Of a stretch of 64,000 bases of DNA, positions 39,086 through 51,966 are shown in pieces. The DNA is from Elephas maximus indicus (taxonomy: Eukaryota; Chordata; Mammalia; Proboscidea; Elephantidae), in the NCBI RefSeq assembly GCF_024166365.1, contig NC_064838.1:75656001-75720000 (forward strand), given 5' to 3'. The notes under the pieces were generated by a model. That model was given only the letters and a program-made list of their open reading frames with translations, did no database searches and had not been told where the DNA came from. The position numbers were made by a program, and so were the translations under genes. Within the stretch, counting starts at the first letter, position 1. Each line of letters starts with the position of its first letter.

Positions 39086-40290
39086 CTACTCACCAGGGCT
39101 GACTTGGTTACAGCCCCTGCTGAGTGCCCACTCTACCATCAGCAGAGACCAACACTGAGTCCCTGATACGGCACCATTCCTAGAGACGATGAACTGGTGG
39201 CAGTTGATTAAATTGGAACATTTCCATCATGGAATGAGCAGTGTTCTGTTCTTACTGGGATAGATACTTACTCTGGATATGGATCTGCCTTCTTTGTGCA
39301 CAGTTACCAGATTGCTGATTTGCCTTCTCTGCCAAAATAACCATCCATGGACTTACAGAATGCCTTATCCACTGTTGTGGTATCCCACACGGTGTCACCT
39401 CAGATCAAGGGACTTACTTCACAACAAAGAAAGTGTGGCAGTGGGCCCATCTTAGAGAATTCACTGGTGTGACTGCGTTTCCCATCATCCTGAAACTGCT
39501 GGCTTGGTAGAAAGATGGAACGGCCTTCTAAAGACACAATATGGTACCAGCCAAGTGGCAATACCTTGCAGGGTTGGGGCAATGTTCTCTAGGAGGCTGT
39601 GTATGCTTTCAATCAGTGTACTATATTTGGTGCTGTTTCTCTCATAGCCTGGATTCAAAGGTCCTGGAATCAAGGGGTGGAGATGGAAGTGGTATCACTA
39701 TTACCCTGGAGACCCACTTGCAAAACTTTTGCTTTCCGTTCTTGCTACCCTATTCTCTGCAGGTCTAGAGGTCTTAGTTACAAAGGGAGGAATGCTCCTC
39801 CCACCTGGAGACAAAACTTTGATTCCACTGGAAGTTAAGAATGCTGCCTGGCCACTTTGGGATCCTTATGCCTCTGGATCATCGGGCAAAGAAGGGTGTT
39901 ACTGTATTCGCTGGTGTGGCTGATCCTGGTTACACAGATTACAAAGAGGCAATCTGATTGATATTGCATAATGGAGATAAAGAAGAGTATGTCTGAAATA
40001 CAGGAGATCCCTTAGGGCATCACTTAGTACTACCATGCCCTGTGATGAAAGTTAATGGAAAACTACAGCAACCCACTTCCAATATGACTACTAACAGCCC
40101 AGACCCTTCAGGAAGGAAGGTTTGGCTCACTCCACCAGGCAAAGAGCCACAGTCAGCCTAAGTGCTTGCTGAGGGCAAAGAGAATACAGAATGGGTGGTG
40201 GAAGAAGGTAGTTCTAAATGCCAGCTATGACCACGTGACCAGTTGCAGAAACAAAAACTGTAATTGCTTTTAGTATTTCTTCCTTGTTTT
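39085..40290 (+). mobile_element. ERVL (class III) pol fossil: integrase end and dUTPase
   Basis: A plus-strand relic of an ERVL-type endogenous retrovirus. The first half carries the C-terminal part of integrase (recognisable text around 39400-39520 of the 'DQGTYF' and 'HHPETAGL' kind). The second half carries a dUTPase-like domain (around 39780-40000, including the 'AGV.DP.Y' type motif). A dUTPase after integrase is characteristic of the ERVL group. The gag, protease and reverse-transcriptase parts are absent. The fossil is old and broken, with many disruptions; no intact protein. Confidence 0.65.
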
Positions 40291-40395
40291 GTTATATGTG
40301 TATGTGTGCATGTGTATAAATGTATATATATACACATATGCATACATATATGTATACATGCACATACATACATACACACACATACATATATATAA
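40290..40395. repeat. Compound TG/TA/CA microsatellite
   Basis: Alternating purine-pyrimidine sequence ('atgtgtatgtgtgcatgtg', 'tatatatacacatatgcata', 'cacatacatacatacaca') between the ERVL relic and an AfroSINE. Confidence 0.9.
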
Positions 40396-40551
40396 AACCG
40401 TGTTGCAGTCAAGTTGATTCTGATTCATAGCAACCCTGTAAGACAGACTGGAACTGCCCCTGTAAGGTTTCCAAGCAGTGCCTGGGGTATTCGAACTGCT
40501 GATCTTTTGGTTAGCAGCCAATTTCTTAACCACTGCGCCACCAAGGCTCCC
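40396..40551 (-). mobile_element. AfroSINE
   Basis: Reverse copy: 'gtcaagttgattctgattca', 'tagcaaccctgtaagacag', 'tttggttagcagccaatttc', 'ttaaccactgcgccacca', 'aggctccct', followed by a short CT run. Confidence 0.9.
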
Positions 40552-40805
40552 TCTCTCTCTCTATGTATGTACGTATAAATACATATATATGTAGCAATTA
40601 ACTTTGTTTTCTTCCCTCCCTTATTCCATTACTTATAAAATATAAGGTGTAAATTATATTTTTTAATATAAGATGTAATGGGGCTAATGAGTTTTCGGTT
40701 GTACGCATGTTAGTTGTATCACGTTACATGTAATATGTTTTTTCTTAGAGATTATGATATGGTTTAAGGAGATGTGCACCATTGTCAAGTTGATGAGAGG
40801 GGGAC

Positions 40806-41215
40806 TGTGATGGTTAAGGTTAAGTGTTCCCTTTGCTAGGCCATGATTCTCAGTGATTCAGTAGATATATAATTATTGCCCATGATGTGATCTGTTGTGA
40901 GCAGCCAGTCAGCTGAAAATGGAGTTACGTTGAGGGTGTGGATTGCATCAAATATATATGGATGTTCTGGCAGAGTTCTTTCCCTCTTGATCCTGCCTCT
41001 GGCTCATCATCTTCTGATATCTGATTCTTGGGATGTGAGATAGTAGCCTGCCATCTGGTCCACTGATTTTGGGTTTTTCATTCCCTGCAACCACGTGGGC
41101 AGATGCCTTCAGCCTGATGCCTGACCAATAGATTTGGGACTTGCCAGCAATCACCACTGTGTGAGCCATTTCACTGGTTTTGCTTCTCTAGATAACCCAG
41201 TCGAAGGCAGTGGGC
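40806..41215 (+). mobile_element. ERVL-type LTR fossil (3' LTR of the pol relic)
   Basis: Starts with TG ('tgtgatggttaaggttaag') directly after a purine tract ('gatgagagggggac'), the expected polypurine-tract/LTR junction. It continues with 'aggccatgattctcagtg', 'gtgatctgttgtgagcagcc' and 'cctgcctctggctcatcatc'. It lies downstream of, and in the same orientation as, the integrase-dUTPase relic. The right edge is approximate. Old and inactive. Confidence 0.65.
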
Positions 41216-41359
41216 AGTGGGTACATAACCCAGAGTCTTGATTTTCTGTCTTGTAAAAGAAGTACAGGCTAGGTTGACTAAAGTTGGTCCCAAAATGCTT
41301 GTAGACATCGATTTCTTCAGCTCAGTAATTATTAGCTCTTAACTTCTAGGTTATTTTAT

Positions 41360-41490
41360 TATTTAGTTTTATTCATTTTGGTGAAAATATACAGAACCAA
41401 CTTACCCTATTTCAACAGTTTCTACATGTGCAATTCAGTGACATGGGATACATTCTTCAAATTGTACCACCTTTCAACTATACTTTTCCA
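41360..41490 (+). repeat. Unclassified dispersed repeat, copy 2
   Basis: Second copy of the 19150-19335 repeat: 'gaaaatatacagaacc', 'tttcaacagtttctacatg', 'tgcaattcagtgac', 'gatacattcttcaaattg'. It lies exactly before copy 2 of the direct repeat. Confidence 0.5.
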
Positions 41491-41493
41491 CAT

Positions 41494-42167
41494 TAGGATT
41501 GCAACATATCATTTTAGGGGACACAATTGAATCCATCACAGGCGAGAACCCTCCTTTTTATGCATTTAAATCAAGTTTTCAGTAACTTGTTCTGAAATCA
41601 ACTTTCATGGTCCTCTGGAAGTGAGTTCAAATGTTATCTACAAGTGCATAGCTTAAACTTACACACCAAAGGACTGTCTGTTTTGAATGTCATGATTTTT
41701 ACATATTCAGATTCTGCCCACCATGGACTCTTCCCTGTGTGTCATTCGTCATCATATTGTTCTGTTTTGATTTTCTCTCCTGACAACCTGGTCATGTAAG
41801 ACATGTTCTATGTCAGTGACTATCCTTGTGACATCTCTGGAGATGTAGAATCTAGTCTTAGAATTATGATTAAGGTGCCAATGAGTTTAATTATGGTAGA
41901 GTCACCCTTGGTGTTGTACCCATTGAATAACTCAACAATATGTGTTGTAGTTCATATGTAAATAAAGTGTCCACAGACATTTGCCCTTACCACAGACAGT
42001 GTTTGTCTACTTGAGTATTTACATGACTGGCTTTTTCAGGAATTGAAATGATGAACTCAAAGCATAACAAAATATGGATATGAAATTATTCTTCATCCTT
42101 CAGGCAAACCAAAGTTCATCTATGCTGTATGAAGCCAGGCCAATATAACAAATTGAGAATCAAAATG
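41494..42167 (+). repeat. Ancient direct repeat, copy 2
   Basis: Collinear with 38466-39085 at an offset of about 3.03 kb, same orientation. After 'gagaatcaaa' the two copies diverge: copy 1 runs into the ERVL relic, copy 2 into 42168-42323, which is non-coding AT-rich sequence and then the target site of L1 copy C. Confidence 0.75.
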
Positions 42168-43341
42168 TTGTGAAGGCTTTTTCACTATTTCACTTCCAAA
42201 ACACAAACTGTAAAATATTTATGTAAATAATTCATGATATTTTCTTTCACAGAATTGACTCATTTTTAAACCTTATATTAGTTGTTTGACATTTGCTTTT
42301 ACAATCGAGTTCAGGCTTCTTTTGGTTTCAGGCCATCTTTTTTTTAAATAATTTTTATTTAAGTGAAAGTTTACAAATCAAGTCAGTCTGTCACATATAA
42401 GCTTATATACACCTTACTCCATACTGTTACTCTCCCCTTAATGAGTCAGCCCGCTCCCTCCTTCCAGTCCCTCCTTTCGTGACCGTTTTGCCAGTTTCTA
42501 ACCCTCTCTACCTTCCCATCTCCCCTTCAGACAGGAGATGCCAACATAGTCTCAAGTGTCCACCTGATACAACTGGCTCATTCTTCATCAGCATCTCTCA
42601 CCTACCCATTGTCCAGTCCCTTCCATGTCTGATGAGTTGTCTTCGGGAATGGTTCCTTTCCTGGGCCAAAAGAAGGTTTGGGGACCATGACCACCAGGAT
42701 TCTTCTGCTCTCAGTCAGACGATTAAGTCTGGTCTTTTTACGAGAATTTGGGGTCTGCATCCCACTGTTCTCCTGCTCCCTCAGGGGTTCTCTGTTGTGC
42801 TCCCTGTCAGGACAGTCATCGGTTGTGGCTGGGCACCATCTAGTTCTTCTGGTCTCAGGATGATGTAGGTCTCTGGTTCATGTGGCCCTTTCTATCTCCT
42901 GGGCTCATAGTTATCGTGTGACCTTGGTATTCTTCATTCTCCTTTGATCCAGGTGGGTTGAGACCAATTGATGCATCTTAGATGGTCGCTTGATAGCATT
43001 TAAGACCCCAGACGCCACACTTCAAAGTGGGATGCAGAATGTTTTCATAATAGAATTTACTTTGCCAAATGACTTAGAAGTCCCCTTAAGTCATAGTCCC
43101 CAAACCCCCACCCTCGCTCCACTGATCTTTGAAGCATTCAGTGTATCCCAGAAACTTCTTTGCTTTTGGTGCAGTCCAGTTGAGCTGACCTTCCCTGTAT
43201 TGAGTATTGTCCTTCTCTTCACCTAAAGTAGTTCTTATCTACTAACTAATCAGTAAATAAACCTCTCCCACCTTCTCTCCCCACCAGCCACGTAACCACA
43301 AAAAATTGTGTTCTTCTCAGTTTATACTATTTCTCAAGATC

Positions 43342-46300
43342 TTATAATAGTGGCCTTATATAATATTTGTCCTTTTGCATCTGACTAACTTCATTCAGCA
43401 TAATGCCTTCCAGATTCCTCCATGTTCTGAAATGTTTCACAGATTCGTCACTGTTCTTTATCCATGCGTAGTATTCCATTGTGTGACTACACCATAATTT
43501 ATTTAACCATACATCTGTTGATGGACACCTTGGTTGCTTCCAGCTTTTTGCTATTGTAAACAGTGCTGCAATAAACATGGGTGTGCATATATCTGTTCGT
43601 GTAAAGGCTCTTATTTCTCTAGGGTATATTCTGAGGAGTGGGATTTCTGGATTGTGTGGTAGTTCTAACTTTTTAAGAAAACGTCAGATAGATTTCCAAA
43701 GTGGTTGTACCATTTGACATTCCCACCAGCAGTGTATAAGAGTTCCAATCTCTCCACAGCCGCTCCAACATTTATTATTTTGTGTTTTGGATTAATGCCA
43801 GCCTTGTTGGAGTGAGATGGAATCTCACTGTAGTTTTAATTTGCATTTCTCTAATGGCTAATGATCGAGAGCATTTTCTCATGTGTCTGTTAGCTGCCTG
43901 AATATCTTCTTTAGTGAAGTGCGTGTTGATATCCTTTGCCCACTTTTTGATTGGGTTGTTTGTCTTTTTGTGGTTGAGTTTTAACAGAATCATATAGATT
44001 TTAGAAACCAGGCACTGGTCGGAGATGTCATAGCTGAAATTTTTTTCCCAATCTGTAGGTGGTCTCTTTACTCTCTTCATGAAGTTTTTAGATGAGCATA
44101 GGTGTTTGATTTTTGGGAGCTCCCAGTTATCTGGTTTCTCTTCGTCATTTTTAATAATGTTTTGCATTCTGTTTATGCCTTCTATTAGGCCTCCTAACAT
44201 TGTCCCTATTTTTTCTTCCATGATCTTTACCGTTTTAGTCTTTATGTTTAGGTCTTTGATCCACTTGGAGTTAGTTTTTGTGCATGGTGTGAGTTATGGG
44301 TCCTCTTTCATTTTTTTGCAAATGGATATCCAGTTATGCCAGCACCATTTGTTAAAAAGACTATCTTTTCCCCAATTAACTGACACTGGGCCTTTGTCAA
44401 ATATCAGCTGCTCATATGTGGATGGATTTGTATCTGGGTTCTCAATTCTGTTCCATTGGTCTATGTGCCTGTTGTTGTACCAATACCAGGCTGTTTTCAC
44501 TACTGTCGCTGTATAAAATAGGTTCTAAAATCAGGTAGAGTGAGGCCTCTCACTTTCTTCTTCTTTTTCAGTAATGCTTTACTTATCCGGGTCTTCTTTC
44601 CCTTCCATATGAAGTTGGTGATTTGTTTCTCCATCAAATTAAAAAATGTCATTGGAATTTGGATCGGAAGTGCATTGTATGTATAGATGGCTTTTGGTAG
44701 AATAGACATTTTTACTATCTTCACTCTTCCTATCCATGAGCAAGGTATGTTTTTCAACTTATGCAGGTCCCTTTTAGTTTCTTGCACTAGTACTTTGTAG
44801 CTTTCTTTGTATAAGCCTTTTACATCTTTGGTAAGATTTATTCCTAAGTATTTTATCTTCTTGGGGGCTACTGTGAATGGTATTGATTTGGTGATTTCCT
44901 CTTTGATGTTCTTTTTGTTGATTTAGAGGAATCCAAGTGATTTTTGTATCTTTATCTTATAACCTGAGACTCTGCCAAACTCTTCTATTAGTTTCAGTAG
45001 TTTTCTGGAGTATTCCTTAGGGTTTTCTGTGTATAAGATCATATCATCTGCAAATAGAGATAATTTGACTTCTTCCTTGCCAATCTGGATACCCTTGATT
45101 TCTTTGTCTAGCCTAATTGCTCTGACCAGGACCTCCAGCACAATATTGAACAAGAGCGGTGATAAAGGACATCCTTGTCTGGTTCCTGTTCTCAGGGGAA
45201 ATGCTTTCAGGCTCTCTCTATTTAGAGTGTTGTTGGTGTTGGCTTTGTATAGATGCTCTTATTATGTTGGGGAATTTTCCTTCAATTCCTATTTTGCTGA
45301 GAGTTTTTATCATGAATGGGTTTTGGACTTTGTTAAATGCCTTTTCTGCATCAATTGATAAGATCATGTGGTTTTTGTCTTTTGTTTTATTTATATGGTG
45401 GATTACATTAATGGTTTTTCTAATATTAAACCAGTCTTGCATACCTGGTATAAATCCCACTTGGTCATGGTGGATTATTTTTTTGATATGTTGTTGAATT
45501 CTACTGGCTAGAATTTTGTTGAGGATTTTTGCATCTATGTTCACGAGGGATATATGTCTGTATATTTTCTTTTTTGTGGTGTTTTTACCTCGTTTTGGTA
45601 TCAGGGATAGGCTGGCTTCATAGAATGAGTTAGGTCGTATTCCATCCTTTTCTATGCTTTGAAATACCTTTAGTAGTAGTGGTGTTAACTCTTCTCTGAA
45701 AGTTTGGTAGAACTTTGCAGTGAAGCCATCCAGGCCAGGGCTTTTTTTTGTTGGGAGTTTTTTGATTACCTTTTCAATCTCTTTTTTTGTTATGGGTGTA
45801 TTTAGTTGTTCTAATTCTGCTCGTGTTAGTTTAGGTAGGTAGTGTTTTTCTAGGAATTCATCCATTTTTTCTGGGTTTGCAAATTTGTTAGAGTACAATT
45901 TTTCGTAATAATCTGATATGATTCTTTTTATTTCAGTTGGGTCCGTTGTGATATGGCCCATCTCGTTTCTTATTCGGGTTATTTGTTTCCTTTCCTATAT
46001 TTCTTTGTCAGTCTGGCCAATGGTTTATCAATTTCGTTAATTTTTTCAAAGAAGCAGCTTTTGACTTTGTTAATTCTTTCAATTGTTTTTCTGTTCTCTA
46101 ATTCATTTAGTTCAGCTCTAATTTTTAGTATTTGTTTTCTTCTGGTGCGTGATGGATTCCTTTGTTGCTCGCTTTGTATTTGTTCAAGTTGTAGGGACAG
46201 TTCTCTGATTTTGGCTCTTTCTTTTTTATGCATGTGTGCATTTATCTATATAAATCGACCTCTGAGCACTGCTTTTGCTGTGTCCCAAAGGTTTTGATAG

Positions 46301-47139
46301 GAAGTATTTTCATTCTTGTTGCATTCTATGAATTTCCTTATTCCCTCCTTAATGTCTTCTATAACCCAGTCTTTATTCAGCAGGGTATTGTTCAGTTTCC
46401 AAGTATTTGATTTCTTTTCCCTGATTTTTCTGTTATTTATTTCCACTTTATGGCCTGTGGTCTAAGAACATGTTTTGTAAATTTCGATGTTTTCGATTCT
46501 GCAAAGGTTTGTTTTATGAGCTAATATGTGGTCTATTCTAGAGAATGTTTCATGTGCGCTAGATAAAAAAGTATACTTTGCAACTGTTGGGTGGAGGGTT
46601 CTGTATGAGTCAATGAGGTCAAGTTGGTTGATTGTAGCAATTAGGTCTTCCGTGTCTCTATTGAGCTTCGTACTGGAAGTCCTATCCTTCTCTGAAAGTG
46701 GTGTGTTGAAGTCTCCTACTATAATTGTGGAGGTGTCTATCTCACTTTTCAGTTCTGTTAAAGTTTGTTTTATGTATCTTGCAGTCCTGTCCTTGGGTGC
46801 ATAAATATTTAATATGGTTATATCTTCCTGGTCAATTGTCCCTTTAATCATTATGTAGTGTCCTTCTTTATTCTTCGTGGTGGATTTAACTTTAAAGTCT
46901 ATTTTGTCAGAAATTAATATTGCTACTCCTGCTCTTTTTTGCTTGTTGTTTGCTTGATATATTTTTTTCCATCCTTTGAGTTTTAGTTTGTTTGTGTCTC
47001 TAAGATGTGTCTCTTGTAGGTAGCATATAGACGGATTGTGTTTCTTTATCCAGTCTGAAACTCTCTGTCTCTTTATCAGTGCATTTAGTCCACTTACATT
47101 CAGTGTAATTATACATAAGTATGTTTTTAGTGCTGTCAT
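43342..47139 (-). pseudogene. L1 copy C ORF2, multiply broken
   Basis: Start MTALKTYLCIITLNVSGLNALIK at 47139. The endonuclease part is readable to about 46462 (IIVGDFNTPL, FSRIDHILAHKTN). Further pieces in other frames include [20 protein letters not shown] to [15 protein letters not shown] (45961-45218), [20 protein letters not shown] (about 45090-45030), [19 protein letters not shown] (about 44490-44420) and the usual end IRPLL at 43342. At least seven frame changes or stops. Confidence 0.88.
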
Positions 47140-47596
47140 TTTGATGCTTTTTTGTGTGTGTTGTTGACAATTTCATTTTTCCACTTACTTTTTTCTGCTG
47201 AAACTTTTTCTTTGTAAATTGTGTGTTCCTCATTTTCATAGTAGTTGAATTTATGTTTGCTGAACTATTACTTTTTCTTGGTTTTTATTTTGAGTTATGG
47301 AGTTGTTATACCTCTTTGTGGTTACCTTAATATTTACCCCTATTTTTATAAGTAAAAACCTAACTTATATCGCCCTATATCACCTTGTTTTCCTCTCCAT
47401 ATGGCAGTGCTATGCTTCCTGTATTAAGTTCCTCTTTTTGATTAATGTGATCTTTTACCTAATGACTTCAATGATTCCCTGTTTTGAGCATTTTTTTCTT
47501 TTTAAAATTAATCTTAATTTGTTTTTGTGATTTCCCTATTTGAATTGATATCTGGATGTTCTGTTCTGTGATCTTGTGTTGTGTTGATATCTGATA

Positions 47597-48626
47597 TTAT
47601 TGATTTTCTCACCAGACAATTTTCTTTAGTATTTCTTATAGCTTTGGTTTGGTTTTTTCAAATTCTCTAAGCTTGTGTTTATCAGTAAATATTTTAATTT
47701 CACGTTCATATTTGCAAGAGAGTTTTGCTGGATATATGATCCTTGGCTGGCAGTTTTTCTCCTTCAGTGCTCTGTATATATCATCCCATTGCCTTCTTGA
47801 CTGCGTGGTTTCTGCTGAGTCCTCTGAACTTATTCTTATTGATTCTCCTTTGTAAGAGACCTTTCTTTTATCCCTGGCTGCTTTTAAAATTTTCTCTTTG
47901 TCTTTGATTTTGGCAAGTTTGATGATAATATGTCTTGGTGGTTTTCTTTTGGGATCAATCTTATATGGGATTCGATGAGAATCTTGGACAGATATCCTTT
48001 CGTCTTTCATGATGTTAGGGAAGTTTTCTGCCAACAGACCTTCAACTATTCTCTCTGTATTTTCTGTTATGCCACCCTGTTCTGGAACTCCAATCACATG
48101 CGAGTTATTCTTCTTGATAGATTCCCACATGATTCTAAGGGTTTCTTCATTTTTTTTTAATTCTTTTATCTGATTTTTCTTCAACTATATTGGTGTCAGT
48201 TGCCTTATCCTCCACCTCCCCCACTCTGCATTCCAATTGCTTGATTCTGCTCCTCTGACTTCCTATTGAGTTGTCTAATTCTGTCATTTTACTGTTAATC
48301 TTTTGGAGTTCTGAATGCTGTCTCTCTATGGATTCTTGCAACTTACTATTTTTTCCACTATGTTCTTGAATAATCTTTTTGAGTTCTTCAACTGCTTTAT
48401 CAGTGTGTTCCTTGGCTTTTTGTGTAGATTGCCATATTTTTTTTCTGAGGTCATCCCTGATGTCTTGAAGCATTCTGTATTTTAGTTTTTTACTTTCTGC
48501 ATCTGGCAATTCCAGGATTGTATCTTCATTTGGGAAAGATTTTGATTCTTTAATTTGGGGAATTATAGAAGCAATCATGGTCTGCTTCTTTATGTGATTT
48601 GATATCAACTGCTGTCTCTGAGCCAT
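47597..48626 (-). pseudogene. L1 copy C ORF1, broken
   Basis: ATG at 48624-48626 (MAQRQQLISNHIKKQTMIAS). Coiled-coil half through GEVEDKATDTNIVEEKSDKR to about 48147, then a shifted frame with NQIKELKKNEETLRIMWESI, HVIGVPEQGGITENTERIVE, down to FEKTKPKL at 47636, where a stop falls before the last 12 codons (EILKKIVW..ENQ, end about 47597). Only a few lesions. Confidence 0.85.
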
Positions 48627-50205
48627 TTATAAGATATTGTATTGATTTATTTTATATTTGCTCACTGAGTCTTATCTTGTTTTTTTTTCTTTCAATATAT
48701 GTAGATGGACTACTAGATTGTGCTGTCTTGATTGTTGTAGCCCTTGAATCACTTATGTCCTATTGCCAGCTGGTTTGAACTCTTACCAGATATATAAGCC
48801 TAAGAGTCCATTCATTACTCTTGAGTAGAATCTGATTTTGGGTCACCAAGTGTGTGGTGTAGACTGTCACCTCTCCACCTAGAGGAGTAGTGGTGATAGT
48901 TGTGTGCACCAGATTCTAGTAGCAGCAGAGGTTCACACTCCAGGGGGGGCAGGATGCTGACAGGCTTCCCCCAAGTGCCAGTGAGGTAGGTGTGTCTCTA
49001 TTCCCAAAGCACTTTGGTGAGTAGGCTCTGCAGCTGTACCTTAGGCACCCAATTCATGTACCTCTACTGATTTGTAAGTGTCACCATCCTCAGACCCCTA
49101 TGGCAGGAGGCTAGGTGGTCTGGGGGGAGCTTCAGCCCTCAGTTCCCTGTTGAGTGTCAGTGAGGGCTCTGTTTAATATGCAGAGATATCATGCCTGGGA
49201 AACTTGTCTTTCCAGTAATCTGCTAAAACAGTTACAGTCAGATCTCTTTCAGAAAAGCCTTTGCATTTTAATAGCCACCTTGTTCTGTGTAGGGATGACA
49301 GCCCAAGACGGTGGATCTCATATGCTTGGCTGGAGCTGGTTCTGTATTTTTAGTTCAATTTCGGGAAGTCAGGGAAGGATTTTTGGTCCCTGGGTTTTTT
49401 GTAGCTGCTTCTCTCAGGCCAGGAGAATGGGTTAGGAAAAGACAACAACAACAAAAAAAATCCACAGAGCACTTCACTCTCTGGTTCAGGAAATTCCAAT
49501 ATTAATGAAGCCACCTGGCAATAGAGGGAAGGGATCAGGTAGATAGGAGAGAGTAGCACCCCAGAATATAGACAAAGTTACTTATCTTGCTCCGTGATGA
49601 CTGTTTTATCTGAGATTCCCGAGGGGTGTGTAGCCTGTGTGCTTTGGCTGGGTTGAGATTGTCCCCAAGGGTCAGGCTCACGTCTTGTGCTTGTGCTGTC
49701 TCAGAAGCCGTGGTCAGTTCCTCTTCTCCCAGTCCAAAGCCCAGTGCCAAGGTTTCCCGGCTGGGACGCCACACTCCAGGCTCCAAAACCAGTCGCTGAC
49801 TCCTGGTGACTTCTCCTCCTGTCAGCCGCTTTGCTGCGCTGCCTGCGTGCACTGGCTGGGCTTCCCCTGAGGTCACTTCTGGAGGCTAGGGCTGTGGCCT
49901 GTGTTTGCGCCGTCTCAGGATGCCGCGCCCAGCTCCCCTGTGTCCAGTTCAAAGCCTGGCACCAAGGTTTTCTGACTGGGATGCTGGCTCTAGGCTTTGA
50001 AAACAGTCACTGCTTCCCCGTGGTTGTTCGTTCTCAGTCTCTGTCACTCAGGTCAACTCTTTAGATCTGCGTTTGATGGTCAGGGTTCGTAGATTGTCAT
50101 GTATGTGTTTGATTCACTTGTTTTTCTGAGTCTTTTTTGCAAGAGGGATCCGAGGTAGCTTCTACCTAGTCAGCCATCTTGGGCCTGCCTCAGGTTTCAG
50201 GCCAT

Positions 50206-51329
50206 TTTTTTATCCATCTTGAAAATATCAACAATTTAAAAGGTATCATTTTTCTGAACATCTGAGATGAGACAGACTTCTTGAAGGATGGAAATAGTTG
50301 GTCACATGGAAACACTTCTTGATCCAGATATGGTGCATGTACCATCTTACTCTCTGTGTTCACAGAGATGACATCAGTGCATGAAGATATTATCTTTTAG
50401 GACACAGGAGAAGCACCACAATCCAGAATTTGTGCTGAATGACTGTCTCATTATGCAGGTAACTGAGGACGTGTTTTTGTACATAGGAGTCTTCACTAGG
50501 CTTTAGATTATGCAAGAGCACATTGGTAGTGTGATTTGGAATGCCGTAGACTTTTGAAAATTCTTCTATGTGATTCGGATAGTCAGGTGTGTTAGAGATG
50601 CTTTTTGGCCAATAAAATATATGAGTTTTGACTCAATTCTGTAATTTTCCCTTGGATATTTTCATCCTATAAAGACCCAGAGTACATTTACTTTCTCTAA
50701 CATTAGTGTTCTTAGAAACTAATTTAAGGGTAAGTATTTGGGGGCTATTTTAATGGGCAGAGACTTGTAAATATCATTGTAGGATGAACTGTAGTGTTCT
50801 GAAGCATTGCTTGTTAATACTTGAATTCTTAGAAAGTGATGCAAGAACCTAAAGTGCTATTATGCAAGCAAGCTATCACTTTAATTTGTAGGAATGATAG
50901 GCTGGGTAAGAAAAAAAAGTGTAATGAACCATTGGATTTAGCAAGGTGAAGGTGTTTTTTATGAAGAAGAAGAGACAGTTGGGTTGCTCGTTTGAAAGAG
51001 ATGTGGAGTTGGGGAATAGATTATTTAACCAATGGAGATATTATACGGTGTAAATTTGTGGACAGAATAATGCAAAACAGAGAGGAAAACTAATGGCGTA
51101 GAATGGAGGAGACAGTTACAGGAGCACTGTTTTGAGTGCAATAAAGACTATGGAACCTACTGCACATGCAGAAGGCTTGGCCATACTTAGAAACACAAAC
51201 AATCCATATATTGTGAAGAGGAGGTCAGGCAGAATTATGAAGTCTGATATTGAAGTCAATGTCAATAGAGACTTAGAGATTATCTGAATATCATCCCTAA
51301 GATCACCTTAAGAGATAAAAGAGCTGGTG
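50206..51329. other. Intergenic, nothing recognised
   Basis: 1.1 kb without open frames or a nameable repeat, between L1 copy C and the old L1 3' end. Confidence 0.5.
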
Positions 51330-51966
51330 AATATCAATAATATTTTGACATAATTTTTTTGAATTTGTTTTAAAATCTGCCTTCTCATCATTTTCATTCT
51401 TTCACATATATCGCCAGCATAAATGTAACCTGTTTATAACAACAAAAATGTTCCCTTCCATATTTTTCCTATACTTGTATAATCATATACAAACATTTAT
51501 AAACTGATGCATTTATATTTTTATTTTATGAAAATATATTATGGGTATTTTTATGCTCATTTCTCTCCTACTCAACAGTACCTTGTAGGAATTTCTCTAA
51601 TGGTACCAGCATAGTTCTAATTCATTCTTTCAAATGCATTATTCCATTTAATGGATTTTTTTTTAGATATATTCAACCATTTCTCTATTGAATGGATTTC
51701 ACTTAAATTATTTTCTTTCGTGTTTGTTATTTAATGCCATCATAGATAATGCAGCAAAAATATACCATGAGTATATTCTTAGGTACTGTTGCCTTATTTC
51801 CCATGAATAGGTTTTAAAAAGTGTAATTGTTGTGATGAAAAGTAAATGCATTTTTGTTTTCGATAGAGATGGCTACATAAATATTATAAAATTAACATTT
51901 TTACTAGCAATGGAAGAGAAGGCCCTTTTCTCTATTTTTGCCAGTTATAGCTGTTAATACATTTTT
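51330..51966 (-). mobile_element. Old L1 3' region, left part (split by L1 copy D)
   Basis: The antisense L1 3'-end pattern is recognisable: 'actcaacagtaccttgtagg', 'ttaatgccatcatagataat', 'gcagcaaaaatatacc', 'tttcccatgaataggtttt', 'ttactagcaatgg'. Diverged and non-coding. The sequence continues at 59306 after copy D. Confidence 0.6.

Larger units (their letters stand above)
42337..50192 (-). mobile_element. L1 copy C, full length, decayed
   Basis: A 7.86-kb minus-strand L1. The 13-bp direct repeat 'ggtttcaggccat' at 42324-42336 and 50193-50205 defines both ends. Order on the minus strand: 5' end 'gaggcaggcccaagatgg', 5' region to 48627, ORF1 48626-47597, inter-ORF gap, ORF2 47139-43342, 3' UTR ending in an A-run (read as T at 42339-42346). 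ORFs carry many breaks. It is inserted in non-coding sequence just right of direct-repeat copy 2. Confidence 0.95.

Noticed and set aside
39541-39923. Overlapping plus frames of 64-79 codons
   Set aside because: They are parts of the ERVL pol fossil, not host genes.
38466-42167. Reading the ~600-bp direct repeats as the two LTRs of the ERVL relic
   Set aside because: Both copies share upstream MaLR-LTR sequence, and a separate TG-starting LTR after a purine tract (40806) already fits the 3' LTR.
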